64,000 nt of DNA from Actinomycetota bacterium (GTDB taxonomy: Bacteria; Actinomycetota; Nitriliruptoria; Nitriliruptorales; Nitriliruptoraceae): contig JAHWKY010000001.1 in assembly GCA_019347575.1 (NCBI GenBank), positions 232,762 through 296,761 on the forward strand. Direction: 5' to 3'. This document shows positions 34,271-42,059 of this stretch, piece by piece. Position 1 is the stretch's first letter; each line of letters begins with the position of its first letter. Made by a program: the position numbers and the translations under genes. The notes under the pieces are model-generated. The model saw nothing but the letters and a program-made list of their open reading frames with translations, had not been told where the DNA came from and ran no database searches.

Positions 34271-35698
34271 TCAACATCGTCGTGGGGGTGGGTGAGTGCG
34301 GATCTGGTGGCCGGTGGGCGAGGTCAACGTCGCGATGCCGGTGTGGGGGTCGTAGGCGGCGCTCCAGCCGCCGGTGGTGTGCATGGCGTGGTGGCTGTCG
34401 TCGCCTTTGCAGGCGGGCAGGGTGCTGTCCCACTCCGTATCGCCGTTGTCGGCCCAGGGGATGACGTGGTCGGCTTCGGTCCAGGCGACGGGGCGGTCGC
34501 AGTAGGGGTAGCGACAGCGGTGGTGGAGGTGCTCCAGCAGCGGACGGAGCCAGTCGGGGAGCGTGCGTAGGGAGCGTCCGAACGCGACCGGGCGGTAGGG
34601 GCCGGCGGTGAGGATGACGTTGGTGAGGAAGCCGTCCTCGTGCAGCCCCCAGCGGGTGAGCAGGTTGCGGGCGGTGTCATCGTCGATGGTGCCGGTACGG
34701 CGCAGACGCGATTCGAACGTCGCGGCGGCGTCCTTGCCGAGCAGGGTCCACAGGTCGATCATCAGGTTGACGTGGGGACGGGCCCCGTTCTTGGTCTCGG
34801 ACGTCGCGGCCGCCGCTCGCTTGAGCATCTCGGCGAAGGCGTCGTGGCGGATCTGGGCGGCGGTGCGGCGCTGCTCCTTGGGTACGTCGTTGCCGTCGGG
34901 GGTGGCCAGGGTCTCCAGCAGCTGCGCCAACAGCTCGTGCACGTCCGGTACGAGCGTGCCGCGCAGGTCTCCGAGGCCGTCGATGGAGGGGTGCACGGTC
35001 AGCTCGCGGCGCTCGTCCAGCCCCGGCCCCAGCGTTTCGGCATCGGTACCGTCAGGATCGGTGTGGTCGCGGATGAGCTTGACGGCGCGGCGCACGTCGG
35101 TGGGGCTGCCGTGGCGGGCGAGGGTTGCCAGGGCAGGTTCGGCGGCTTGCAGCGCCCGCAACCGGCGTGCGGTGGTGGCGCGCACGACCGGGTCGACGTG
35201 CTCGGAGGAGATGTCTCCGGCCTGGTAGGCATCCCGCAGTTCGGGAAAGAAGTCCAGTCGGTGGGCACGCCGGGCGATCCGGGTCGTGGCAGACCCGTCC
35301 AGGCCGGTCTGGGCCGCGTACCACGATGCGATCGAGACGGCCCCGTCGAGGCGGTGAACGCCGCTGGCCCGGACACGCTCGAGGAGTCGGGTCTGCTGCG
35401 CCTGGAGGCGGTTGACCTCGCGCTGCGCCGCGACGGCGGCATCGGCGACGTCCCGGTCGATCTCGTCGCGCAGATCCAGCGCCGCCAGGGCGTCCAGGCC
35501 CTGGGTGATCAGACCTAGCGCCTCACCCACATCGCGCACCGTCGGCATGTCCTCGCCGGGGTCGTAGCCGCCCCGCACCTCACCCGCCACCGACGCCCCG
35601 ACCTCCGCACGCGCGCCGCCGCTGCGGGCTTCGGCCCGGCGGTTGGAGGAGCGACGCGTCTCGATCACGACGCCCAAGCTAGAGAGGGGGTGTGACAT
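34271..35698 (-). CDS. DUF222 / HNH endonuclease domain protein (13E12-repeat type)
   Basis: A 475-aa protein from ATG 35698. The long helical DUF222 region runs through residues about 60-360 (LLERVRASGVHRLDGAVSIASWYAAQTGLDGS, then ARRAHRLDFFPELRDAYQAGDIS). The C-terminal HNH motif is CRYPYCDRPVAWTEADHVIPWADNG, with HHAMHTTGG replacing the usual final NLxxLCxxHH. Such genes are multicopy and mobile in many actinobacteria (REP13E12-like). No flanking repeats marking a recent insertion are evident. Confidence 0.88.
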   Translation of the reverse strand: MSHPLSSLGVVIETRRSSNRRAEARSGGARAEVGASVAGEVRGGYDPGEDMPTVRDVGEALGLITQGLDALAALDLRDEIDRDVADAAVAAQREVNRLQAQQTRLLERVRASGVHRLDGAVSIASWYAAQTGLDGSATTRIARRAHRLDFFPELRDAYQAGDISSEHVDPVVRATTARRLRALQAAEPALATLARHGSPTDVRRAVKLIRDHTDPDGTDAETLGPGLDERRELTVHPSIDGLGDLRGTLVPDVHELLAQLLETLATPDGNDVPKEQRRTAAQIRHDAFAEMLKRAAAATSETKNGARPHVNLMIDLWTLLGKDAAATFESRLRRTGTIDDDTARNLLTRWGLHEDGFLTNVILTAGPYRPVAFGRSLRTLPDWLRPLLEHLHHRCRYPYCDRPVAWTEADHVIPWADNGDTEWDSTLPACKGDDSHHAMHTTGGWSAAYDPHTGIATLTSPTGHQIRTHPPPRRC

Positions 35699-35811
35699 CT
35701 GGACTCGAACACATCGTCCTAACGTGTGTTCAGCGCGCACATCGAGCAACAACCTTCGATGACGCCCCGCACGGCTCCGGCGACCAGCCACGCATCTACG
35801 ACCGTTGTGGA

Positions 35812-35851
35812 CCTGACGCCCCGTCAGCTACGTTCCTGACACACCGTCAGA
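35812..35851 (+). promoter_or_regulatory. Tandem TetR-type operators and -10 element
   Basis: Sites CCTGACGCCCCGTCAGC (35812-35828) and CCTGACACACCGTCAGA (35835-35851) have centres 23 bp apart, about two helical turns. The -10-like TACGTT lies exactly between them (35829-35834). Repressor bound here would block the seven-gene operon. Confidence 0.75.
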
Positions 35852-35890
35852 TTCTGCGGACGAGGACCAGCACGGGTCAGGAGGCGAGCT

Positions 35891-37081
35891 TTGGACTTCG
35901 AGTTCACCGCCGAGGAGCGCGCCTTCCAGGACGAGGTGCGTGCGTTCATCCGCGACCACTACGACCCTGACGTGATGGATCCGCGCCGCGAGGGGATGGC
36001 GCAGCTCGTCGACACGCCGAAGCGGCGCGAGTTCATGCACGCGATGGCCGACATGGGCTGGCTCGGCCTCTCCTGGCCCGCGGAGTACGGAGGTCGGGGC
36101 GCCTCCGCGGGGTTGCACGAGTACCTGCTGAACGAGGAGCTTGCCGCGGTCGGGGCGCCCTACATCGGCAAGGACGTCGGCATCGTCGGCAAGACACTCA
36201 TCCGCCACGGTAGCGACGAGCTCAAGGACGAGTTCCTGCCGCGCATCCGCCGCGGCGAGGTCGAGTTCGCGATCGGTTACACCGAGCCCGACGCGGGCTC
36301 CGACCTCGCGAGCCTCAGTTGCCGCGCCACCCGCGACGACGAGCGGGGCGGGTGGGTCATCAACGGCCAGAAGCGCTTCACGACCTCGGCCCACTTCGCC
36401 GACTGGTACTGGCTCGCCGCGCGCACCGACCCTGACGCCCCGCGCAAGCACGAGGGCGTCACGCTGTTCCTGCTGCCGATGGACGCCGAGGGCATCCAGA
36501 TCACCGACATGCCCACCATCGGCGACGAGCGCGTGAACGAGGTCTTCCTCGACGACGTGTTCGTCCCCGACCGCTACGTCGTCGGCGAGGTCGGCCGCGG
36601 CTTCTACTACGTATCCGAGGCGCTCGACTTCGAGCGCTTCACGCTCTACACCGTCAGCGCCTACCTCAAGAAGTACGAGCGCTTCCGCGACTGGGTCCGC
36701 ACCGCGGAGCGCGATGGCGAGCCGCTGCGCGACGACCCCGAGATCCGTCGCACCCTGGCCACCTTCGCGGTGAGGTTCGAGCTCGCCAAGATGCTGACGC
36801 TCAAGGTCATCAGCAAGGCCGCTGCCGGTGAGGTACCCAACATCGAAGCGGCGATGTTCAAGCTGTGGACCACGCGCCTGGGCCAGCAGCTCGCCGACGC
36901 CTTCCTCGAGTTGGCGGGTGCAGCCGGCGTCCTGAAGCGCGACCAACCCAACGCCCCGCTCGACGGCATCTTCGAGATGACCTACCGCTACTCGATCGTC
37001 GACACCATCGGGGCGGGCACGTCGGAGGTGCAGCGCGACATCATCGCGCGCCGTGGTCTCGGCCTGCCGGTCCAGCGCTGA
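35891..37081 (+). CDS. Acyl-CoA dehydrogenase, alpha-type subunit
   Basis: A 396-aa FAD flavoprotein introducing a 2,3 double bond into acyl-CoA. The TTG start is supported by AGGAGG seven bases upstream. Family motifs are MGWLGLSWPAEYGGRGAS, IGYTEPDAGSDLASLSC, WVINGQKRFTTSAHFADWYW and the C-terminal VDTIGAGTSEVQRDIIARRGL. The residue before GT in that motif is Ala, where many members have the catalytic Glu, so catalysis may use another Glu or need a partner. The second dehydrogenase of the operon (39362) is a plausible beta subunit. First gene of the 35.9-43.6 kb operon. Confidence 0.92.
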   Translation: MDFEFTAEERAFQDEVRAFIRDHYDPDVMDPRREGMAQLVDTPKRREFMHAMADMGWLGLSWPAEYGGRGASAGLHEYLLNEELAAVGAPYIGKDVGIVGKTLIRHGSDELKDEFLPRIRRGEVEFAIGYTEPDAGSDLASLSCRATRDDERGGWVINGQKRFTTSAHFADWYWLAARTDPDAPRKHEGVTLFLLPMDAEGIQITDMPTIGDERVNEVFLDDVFVPDRYVVGEVGRGFYYVSEALDFERFTLYTVSAYLKKYERFRDWVRTAERDGEPLRDDPEIRRTLATFAVRFELAKMLTLKVISKAAAGEVPNIEAAMFKLWTTRLGQQLADAFLELAGAAGVLKRDQPNAPLDGIFEMTYRYSIVDTIGAGTSEVQRDIIARRGLGLPVQR

Positions 37082-37086
37082 CCGCG

Positions 37087-38271
37087 GTGGCCGACGTGGC
37101 ACCAGCTCCGACGGACGCGCCCGAGGCGGACGCCCCGATGCTCGTCGGCGTGCGCGTGCTCGACACCTCCACGGTCGGGCCGGGATCGCGCTGCTCGGCG
37201 TGGCTGGCCGACCTCGGGGCGGACGTCATCAAGGTCGGGCGCCTGTCGGGAGGCATCGAGCCGGTGTGGCACGCCTACGGGGCGGGGCGCGGCACGCGCC
37301 AGGTCCGCATCGACCTGCAGGACGAGCGCGGCGTCGGGGCGTTCCTCGCGCTGGTCGCGACGGCGGATGTCGTGCTCGACAGCTACCGCCCCGGCGTCGC
37401 CGACCGTCTCGGCGTCGGATACGACGCCTGCCGTTCTGCGAACCCGGCCATCGTGTACGCGGCGCCGACCGGGTACGGCCAGGACGGTCCCTACGCGGAC
37501 TGGGCCGGTCACGACCTCAACTACCTCGCGGTCGCGGGCTTCCTCGGGGCGCAGGGTCGGCGCGCCGACGGGGCGCCGACCATCCCGGGCGCGACCGTCG
37601 CCGACTCCGCCGGAGGCGGCATGCACGCGGCGATGTCCATCCTCGCGGCGCTGCTGCGTCGGGAGCGCACCGGCGAGGGCGCGTACCTCGACGTCTCCGC
37701 GACCGAGGGTGTGCTGTCGCTGATGAGCCTGCACGTAGACGAGGCGCTCGCCGCCGGCGCCGAGCCCGGCCCTGGCAGCAACGTGCTGTTGGGGCGCTAC
37801 GCCTGTTACGACGTGTACCGCTGCGCCGACGATCGCTTCGTCGCCGTCGGGGCCATCGAGGCGCGCTTCTTCGCCAACCTCGTCCGCCTGCTCGAGCTGC
37901 CCGAGGAACTCGCCGCCGCGCAGTACGACGAGGAACGACAGGATGAGCTGCGCGCGGCGCTGTCCGAGCGCTTCGCCACGAAGGACCGCGGCGAGTGGGT
38001 GGCGCAGCTCGCCCCGCACGACACCTGCGTCGCGCCGGTGCTCGCCGTCAGCGAGGTGCCGGACGATCCCCACCTCGCGGCGCGCGGGGCGTTCGGGGCG
38101 GCGATCCACCCCGAGCACGGCACCGTGAGGCAGGTCGCGGCGGTCATCGCCGGGGCGGTGCGGTCAACGGAACCGATGCCCACGCGGGTCGGGACGCAGA
38201 CCCGCGAGGTGCTCGCGGAGGCCGGCGTCGATGACCTCGACACGCTGTTCGAGCAGGGGGTGGTGGCGTGA
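37087..38271 (+). CDS. CaiB/BaiF CoA-transferase family, alpha-methylacyl-CoA racemase-like
   Basis: A 394-aa protein starting five bases after the dehydrogenase stop (GTG 37087; ATG 37138 is an alternative). Landmarks are LVGVRVLDTSTVGPGSRCSAWLADLGADVIKV, DSYRPGVADRLGVGYDACRSANPAIVYAAPTGYGQDGPYA and GHDLNYLA. The last carries the aspartate used by alpha-methylacyl-CoA racemases rather than the transferases' covalent Asp region, so epimerisation of a 2-methyl-branched acyl-CoA is the better guess. This step is needed for steroid or isoprenoid side chains. Confidence 0.87.
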   Translation: MADVAPAPTDAPEADAPMLVGVRVLDTSTVGPGSRCSAWLADLGADVIKVGRLSGGIEPVWHAYGAGRGTRQVRIDLQDERGVGAFLALVATADVVLDSYRPGVADRLGVGYDACRSANPAIVYAAPTGYGQDGPYADWAGHDLNYLAVAGFLGAQGRRADGAPTIPGATVADSAGGGMHAAMSILAALLRRERTGEGAYLDVSATEGVLSLMSLHVDEALAAGAEPGPGSNVLLGRYACYDVYRCADDRFVAVGAIEARFFANLVRLLELPEELAAAQYDEERQDELRAALSERFATKDRGEWVAQLAPHDTCVAPVLAVSEVPDDPHLAARGAFGAAIHPEHGTVRQVAAVIAGAVRSTEPMPTRVGTQTREVLAEAGVDDLDTLFEQGVVA

Positions 38272-39353
38272 GTGCCGAGGCGGCTGGGCTCGACGCGGAG
38301 GTCGCGGAGTGGGTCGGCTACACGCTCGACGCGGGCCCCGGCAACATCGTCTGCGAGCGCGGCTACATCCTCCACTGGGCCGAGTCGGTCGAGGATGCCA
38401 ACCCGCTGTGGTGGGACGAGACGGTGGCGGAGCAGCTCACGAGCGGCTGGATCGCCCCGCCGTCGATGCTGTCGGTGTGGATGCGGCCGCTGATGTTCCG
38501 TCCTGACGTGCCGGACGGCGACGAGCCGATCCGGCCACTGGAGGTGCACTTCCGGCTGAAGGACGCGCTCGACCTCCCCGAGGGGGTGGTCACCTACAAC
38601 GAGATCGAGTTCCACGAGCCGGTCCGCCCCGGTGACCTCATCTCCACGCGCCAGACCGTCAGCCAGATCAGCGCGCCCCGGACCAACCGGCTCGGCACGG
38701 GGCGCTACTGGCGTATCGACGTCACCTACACCAACCAGCGCGGTGAGGTCGCAGGCATCGAGACCTACAACATGTTCGGCTACCGGCGAGGTCCCGCTTC
38801 GCAGGGGTCCGCCACGAACTCGGATACTCGGGGGCAGTCAGGTGCCCCCAACCATTCAAGTTCGCAGGAGGTCAACGCCGGCGGGGCGGCCGGGCCGTCG
38901 CTGCCGGAGCTGGCGGTCGACGTGACCGCCCGCACGGTGGTGATGGGGGCGTCGGCGAGCCGCGACTGGCAGCCCCAGCACCACGACCACGCCTGGGCCA
39001 TGGCCAAGCAGGGGACCGACATCTTCCTCAACACCCCCAACCAGGCGGGGTGGATCGAGCGCTACGTCACCGACTGGACCGGGCCGGGCGGGCGCCTGGG
39101 GAAGATGCGCTTCCGCATGAAGGCCAGCATCCAGCCAGGGCACCGGATGGTGTTCGACGGGGCGGTCACGGGCCGGCACACCGATGACATCGGCTGCAGC
39201 TGGACCGACCTGCGCGTCACGATCAGCGTGGAGGACCGGATCATGACCGAGGCGGCCGTACGCGTCGCGCTGCCGACGGACGCCGAGGACAACCCGTGGG
39301 CGCGCAGCGGCGACCGGTGGCAGCCAGCCGCCGCCGGTGATCTGGAGGACTAG
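38268..39353 (+). CDS. Double-hotdog MaoC-like hydratase with palindromic-repeat insertion in the linker
   Basis: A 361-aa protein whose GTG overlaps the racemase stop by four bases. Residues about 10-178 form a MaoC N-terminal (FAS1-like) hotdog, including YILHWAESVEDANPLWWDE and YNEIEFHEPVRPGDLISTRQTV. Residues about 215-350 form a second hotdog with SRDWQPQHHDHAWAMAKQG (likely catalytic Asp/His region). The linker is encoded by a 50-bp palindromic repeat inside a 63-bp direct-repeat-bounded segment, adding about 21 residues (Ser/Gly/Asn-rich) without breaking the frame. Probably hydrates enoyl-CoA made by the dehydrogenases. Confidence 0.85.
   Translation: MSAEAAGLDAEVAEWVGYTLDAGPGNIVCERGYILHWAESVEDANPLWWDETVAEQLTSGWIAPPSMLSVWMRPLMFRPDVPDGDEPIRPLEVHFRLKDALDLPEGVVTYNEIEFHEPVRPGDLISTRQTVSQISAPRTNRLGTGRYWRIDVTYTNQRGEVAGIETYNMFGYRRGPASQGSATNSDTRGQSGAPNHSSSQEVNAGGAAGPSLPELAVDVTARTVVMGASASRDWQPQHHDHAWAMAKQGTDIFLNTPNQAGWIERYVTDWTGPGGRLGKMRFRMKASIQPGHRMVFDGAVTGRHTDDIGCSWTDLRVTISVEDRIMTEAAVRVALPTDAEDNPWARSGDRWQPAAAGDLED
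38798..38868. repeat. Intragenic palindromic repeat (family A) with 8-bp direct repeats
   Basis: The 50-bp palindrome at 38815-38864 matches 51018-51067 at 44 of 50 positions. TTCGCAGG occurs at 38798-38805 and again at 38861-38868, 63 bp apart. This resembles a target duplication and makes the insertion exactly 21 codons. Ends CGAACT/AGTTCG are inverted. Confidence 0.8.
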
Positions 39354-39361
39354 GAGGAACC

Positions 39362-40606
39362 ATGGACCTCACGTGGACCGACGAGCAGCAGGCGCTGCGC
39401 GAGGCGGTGCGCGGCTTCCTCGAGGAGCGGCACGGGCCGGAGGTGGTCCGCAAGCTCGAGGACGACCCCACCGGGTTCGCCCGCCCCGTCTGGGACGGGC
39501 TCGCCCAGATGGACCTGTTGGGCCTGTGCCTGCCCGAGGAGTACGGCGGCTCGGGGATGGGCGCGCTCGAGCTCGTCGTCCTCCACGAGGAACTCGGCCG
39601 CGCGCTGGTCAGCGCCCCGCACCTCGTGAGCAACGTCATCGCCGCGGAGATGCTGCTCGCCGCGGGGTCGGACGAGCAGCGGGGCGCGTGGTTGCCCCGG
39701 ATCGCGACCGGCGGCGCCATCCTCACGGTGGCCTGGCACGAGCCGCAGCGCTCCGACGGGCCGGAGGGAGTCGCGCTGACCGGCAAGGCGGACGGCGACG
39801 CGTTCCGGCTGTCGGGGACGAAGATCCGCCTCCCGTTCGCGTCGAGCGCGGACCGCATCATCGTGCTCGCGCGTACCGGCGACGCCCCGACCGACATCGG
39901 GGCGTTCCTGCTCGACCCGTCCGGTCCCGGCGTGACCCTGACACACACCACGGTGCTGTCGTCGGAGGCGGAGTTCCAGCTCGACCTCGACGACGTCGAG
40001 GTCGCCGCGACGGACCTCCTCGGTGACCCCGGTGCCGGGTGGGCGGCGTTGGAGGCCGCCTTGCTCGACGGGCGCATCGCGGCGGCCGCCTACGCCATCG
40101 GCGGGGCGCGCAAGGCACTCGACATGCAGGTGGCCTACGCCAAGGAACGGGTCCAGTTCGACAAGCCGATCGGATCGTTCCAGGGCCTCGCCCACCCCAT
40201 CGCCGACCTCGCCACCGAACTGGTCGGAGCCGAGGTGCTCGTGTGGCAGGCCGCGTGGCGGCGCGACCAGGGGGAGGACGTCGCCCCGCTGATCCACCTT
40301 GCCAAGTACGAGGCGTGCGACGTCTACAAGCGCGTCACCAAGCAGGCCCAGCAGGTCTACGGCGGCATCGGCTTCACCCGTGCCATCGACGTGCAGCTCT
40401 ACACCCGACGCGCCAAGCAGCTCGAGCTGAGCTGGGGCGGTCCGGGGCGCATGCTCGAGGCGGTCGCCGCCCCCGAGCTCGATGGCACCCCGTTCGTCGG
40501 CATCACCTCCGCGTTCGGCGGCTTCGGGGCAGGCAAGGACCCAGCGATTGGGTCCGTGCTACCGCCCTCCGGGCTGCTTGAGCACAGCGATACGGACCTG
40601 CTGTGA
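39362..40606 (+). CDS. Acyl-CoA dehydrogenase, beta-type subunit
   Basis: A 414-aa protein starting eight bases after the MaoC gene behind TAGGAGG. N-terminal WDGLAQMDLLGLCLPEEYGGSGMG and the C-terminal helical part ERVQFDKPIGSFQGLAHPIADLATEL and YGGIGFTRAIDVQLYTRRAKQLELSWG mark the family. The FAD-contact GTSE/QIQR motif of classical members is absent, as in beta subunits of heterotetrameric actinobacterial dehydrogenases; partner is probably the protein at 35891. Its last codons are built from a variant of the 26-bp palindromic repeat (40556-40585). The stop overlaps the next GTG. Confidence 0.88.
   Translation: MDLTWTDEQQALREAVRGFLEERHGPEVVRKLEDDPTGFARPVWDGLAQMDLLGLCLPEEYGGSGMGALELVVLHEELGRALVSAPHLVSNVIAAEMLLAAGSDEQRGAWLPRIATGGAILTVAWHEPQRSDGPEGVALTGKADGDAFRLSGTKIRLPFASSADRIIVLARTGDAPTDIGAFLLDPSGPGVTLTHTTVLSSEAEFQLDLDDVEVAATDLLGDPGAGWAALEAALLDGRIAAAAYAIGGARKALDMQVAYAKERVQFDKPIGSFQGLAHPIADLATELVGAEVLVWQAAWRRDQGEDVAPLIHLAKYEACDVYKRVTKQAQQVYGGIGFTRAIDVQLYTRRAKQLELSWGGPGRMLEAVAAPELDGTPFVGITSAFGGFGAGKDPAIGSVLPPSGLLEHSDTDLL
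40556..40585. repeat. Variant of the 26-bp palindromic repeat, inside a gene 3' end
   Basis: It begins GTGCTACCGC and ends CTTGAGCAC like the other copies, but has a longer centre containing a GCCC-TCC-GGGC hairpin (30 bp total). It encodes the C-terminal VLPPSGLLEH of the dehydrogenase and ends 17 bases before the next gene's GTG. Confidence 0.65.
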
Positions 40607-41580
40607 GTGCCGCGAGAGGGGCGGGTGCGACCGCGCGCATCGCCCCGCCAACGGACCGGCTGTCCGTGGGGATCCAGCTCCCGGTGCAATCCCAGAGCCG
40701 GCTGTACGTCGAGGACTGGGAGCTCGACGCGGGAGCAGCCGAGCTCGCGCAGGTCGCCCGCGCTGCCGACGAGGCAGGCCTGCTCTACATCGGCGTGTGC
40801 GACCACGTCGCCATCCCACGCGACCGCGCCGACAAGATGGGCACGGTGTGGTTCGACACCGTCGCCACGCTCGGTTGGCTCGCAGCCGTGACCGAGCGGG
40901 TTGCGCTGCTGTCGCACGTGCTCGTGCCGCCGCTGCGCCACCCGCTGCTGGTCGCCAAGGCGTTCGCCACCCTCGACGTGCTGTCGGGCGGCCGCGCGCT
41001 GCTCGGTGTCGGGGCGGGCCACGTCGAGGTCGAGTTCGAGGTACTCGGGGCGGACTTCGACGGTCGGGGCGCAGTGCTCGACGAGGCCATCGACGTCATC
41101 CGCGCCGCGTTCGTCGACGAGTGGCCCGAGCATCACGGCGACCGCCTCGACGTCGCCGACGTCGGCGTCGCGCCCCGCCCCGTCCAGGACGGCGGGCCCC
41201 CGATCTGGGTTGGCGGCTCCTCTCGGCGCGCGCTTCGGCGGGTGGGCGAGCGGGGCGACGGCTGGCTGCCTCAGGGCACACCCCGCCCCCTCCTCGGGGA
41301 GCAGATCGCGGTGCTGCGCGAGGCGGCGGAGGCAGCGGGGCGCGATCCCGCCGACATCGCGGTGGGCGCCAACGAGCTTCTGTACGTCGGCGAGCCCGAC
41401 TGGGAGGTCGGGCGCTGGTGCACCAGCGGGGCGCCGGAGCAGCTCGCGGAGCACCTGCGGCCGCTGCGTGATCTCGGCGTCTCGCACGTGCAGGCGACGT
41501 TCCGCTCACGGTCGGCCGACGAACTCGACGATCAGCTGCGCCGGTTCGGTGCGGAGGTCCTGCCTCTCCTGACAGACTGA
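40603..41580 (+). CDS. LLM-class F420-dependent oxidoreductase
   Basis: A 325-aa protein in the catabolic operon; GTG 40603 overlaps the dehydrogenase stop by four bases. Segments LSVGIQLPVQSQSRLYVEDW, AADEAGLLYIGVCDHVAIP, AKAFATLDVLSGGRALLGVGAGHVEVEFEVLG, GGPPIWVGGSSRRALRRVGERGDGWLP and LLYVGEPDWEVG are typical of actinobacterial F420-type LLM enzymes. It may oxidise or reduce an intermediate of the acyl-CoA pathway. Which cofactor is used cannot be proven here. Confidence 0.87.
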   Translation: MSAARGAGATARIAPPTDRLSVGIQLPVQSQSRLYVEDWELDAGAAELAQVARAADEAGLLYIGVCDHVAIPRDRADKMGTVWFDTVATLGWLAAVTERVALLSHVLVPPLRHPLLVAKAFATLDVLSGGRALLGVGAGHVEVEFEVLGADFDGRGAVLDEAIDVIRAAFVDEWPEHHGDRLDVADVGVAPRPVQDGGPPIWVGGSSRRALRRVGERGDGWLPQGTPRPLLGEQIAVLREAAEAAGRDPADIAVGANELLYVGEPDWEVGRWCTSGAPEQLAEHLRPLRDLGVSHVQATFRSRSADELDDQLRRFGAEVLPLLTD

Positions 41581-41612
41581 CGCCTGCCTGGGATGGCTCG
41601 CTCGGAGACGCG

Positions 41613-42059
41613 GTGAGGTTGCGGATGGAGGTCGACGTTGCCGCCGACCGGGCTGCGGTGTTCGAACTGCTGTCGGATCTGCGCGGCTACGGCGACTGGC
41701 TCGGCGCGTCAGCTTCGTTCCGGACCGTCGACGTGGATGGGGACGCGCCGGTCGGCGCGGGGACGCGCTACCGCGACGTGTTCCAGCAACGCTTCGCCGA
41801 GGGCGAGGTGACGCGGTTCGAGCCACCGGTCCGGCTGGCGTTCCGAGAGGCGCTCGGGGGAAGAGGGGATGCCACCATCACGACGTGTTACCGCTTGGAG
41901 CAGCTACCCGGCGGGACCCGGGTCCAACGCCACTACCACTTCCGTGCCCGCGGCCGTGCCCGGTACGACCTCTGGCGGCTGCGCGGCGAGATCCGTGCCG
42001 AGAACCGTCGCATCCTCTCACGCTTGCGCGATCACCTCGAGCGGGATCGCAGCCGGTGA
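41613..42059 (+). CDS. SRPBCC-family (START-like) protein
   Basis: A 148-aa protein with the polyketide-cyclase/dehydrase-like helix-grip fold: MEVDVAADRAAVFELLSDLRGYGDWLGAS at the N-terminus, GAGTRYRDVFQQRFAEGEVTRFEPP in the centre and a long C-terminal helix (RLRGEIRAENRRILSRLRDHL). It should bind a hydrophobic ligand. Its stop overlaps the next gene's start, which ties it to the acyl-CoA synthetase. Confidence 0.82.
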   Translation: MRLRMEVDVAADRAAVFELLSDLRGYGDWLGASASFRTVDVDGDAPVGAGTRYRDVFQQRFAEGEVTRFEPPVRLAFREALGGRGDATITTCYRLEQLPGGTRVQRHYHFRARGRARYDLWRLRGEIRAENRRILSRLRDHLERDRSR

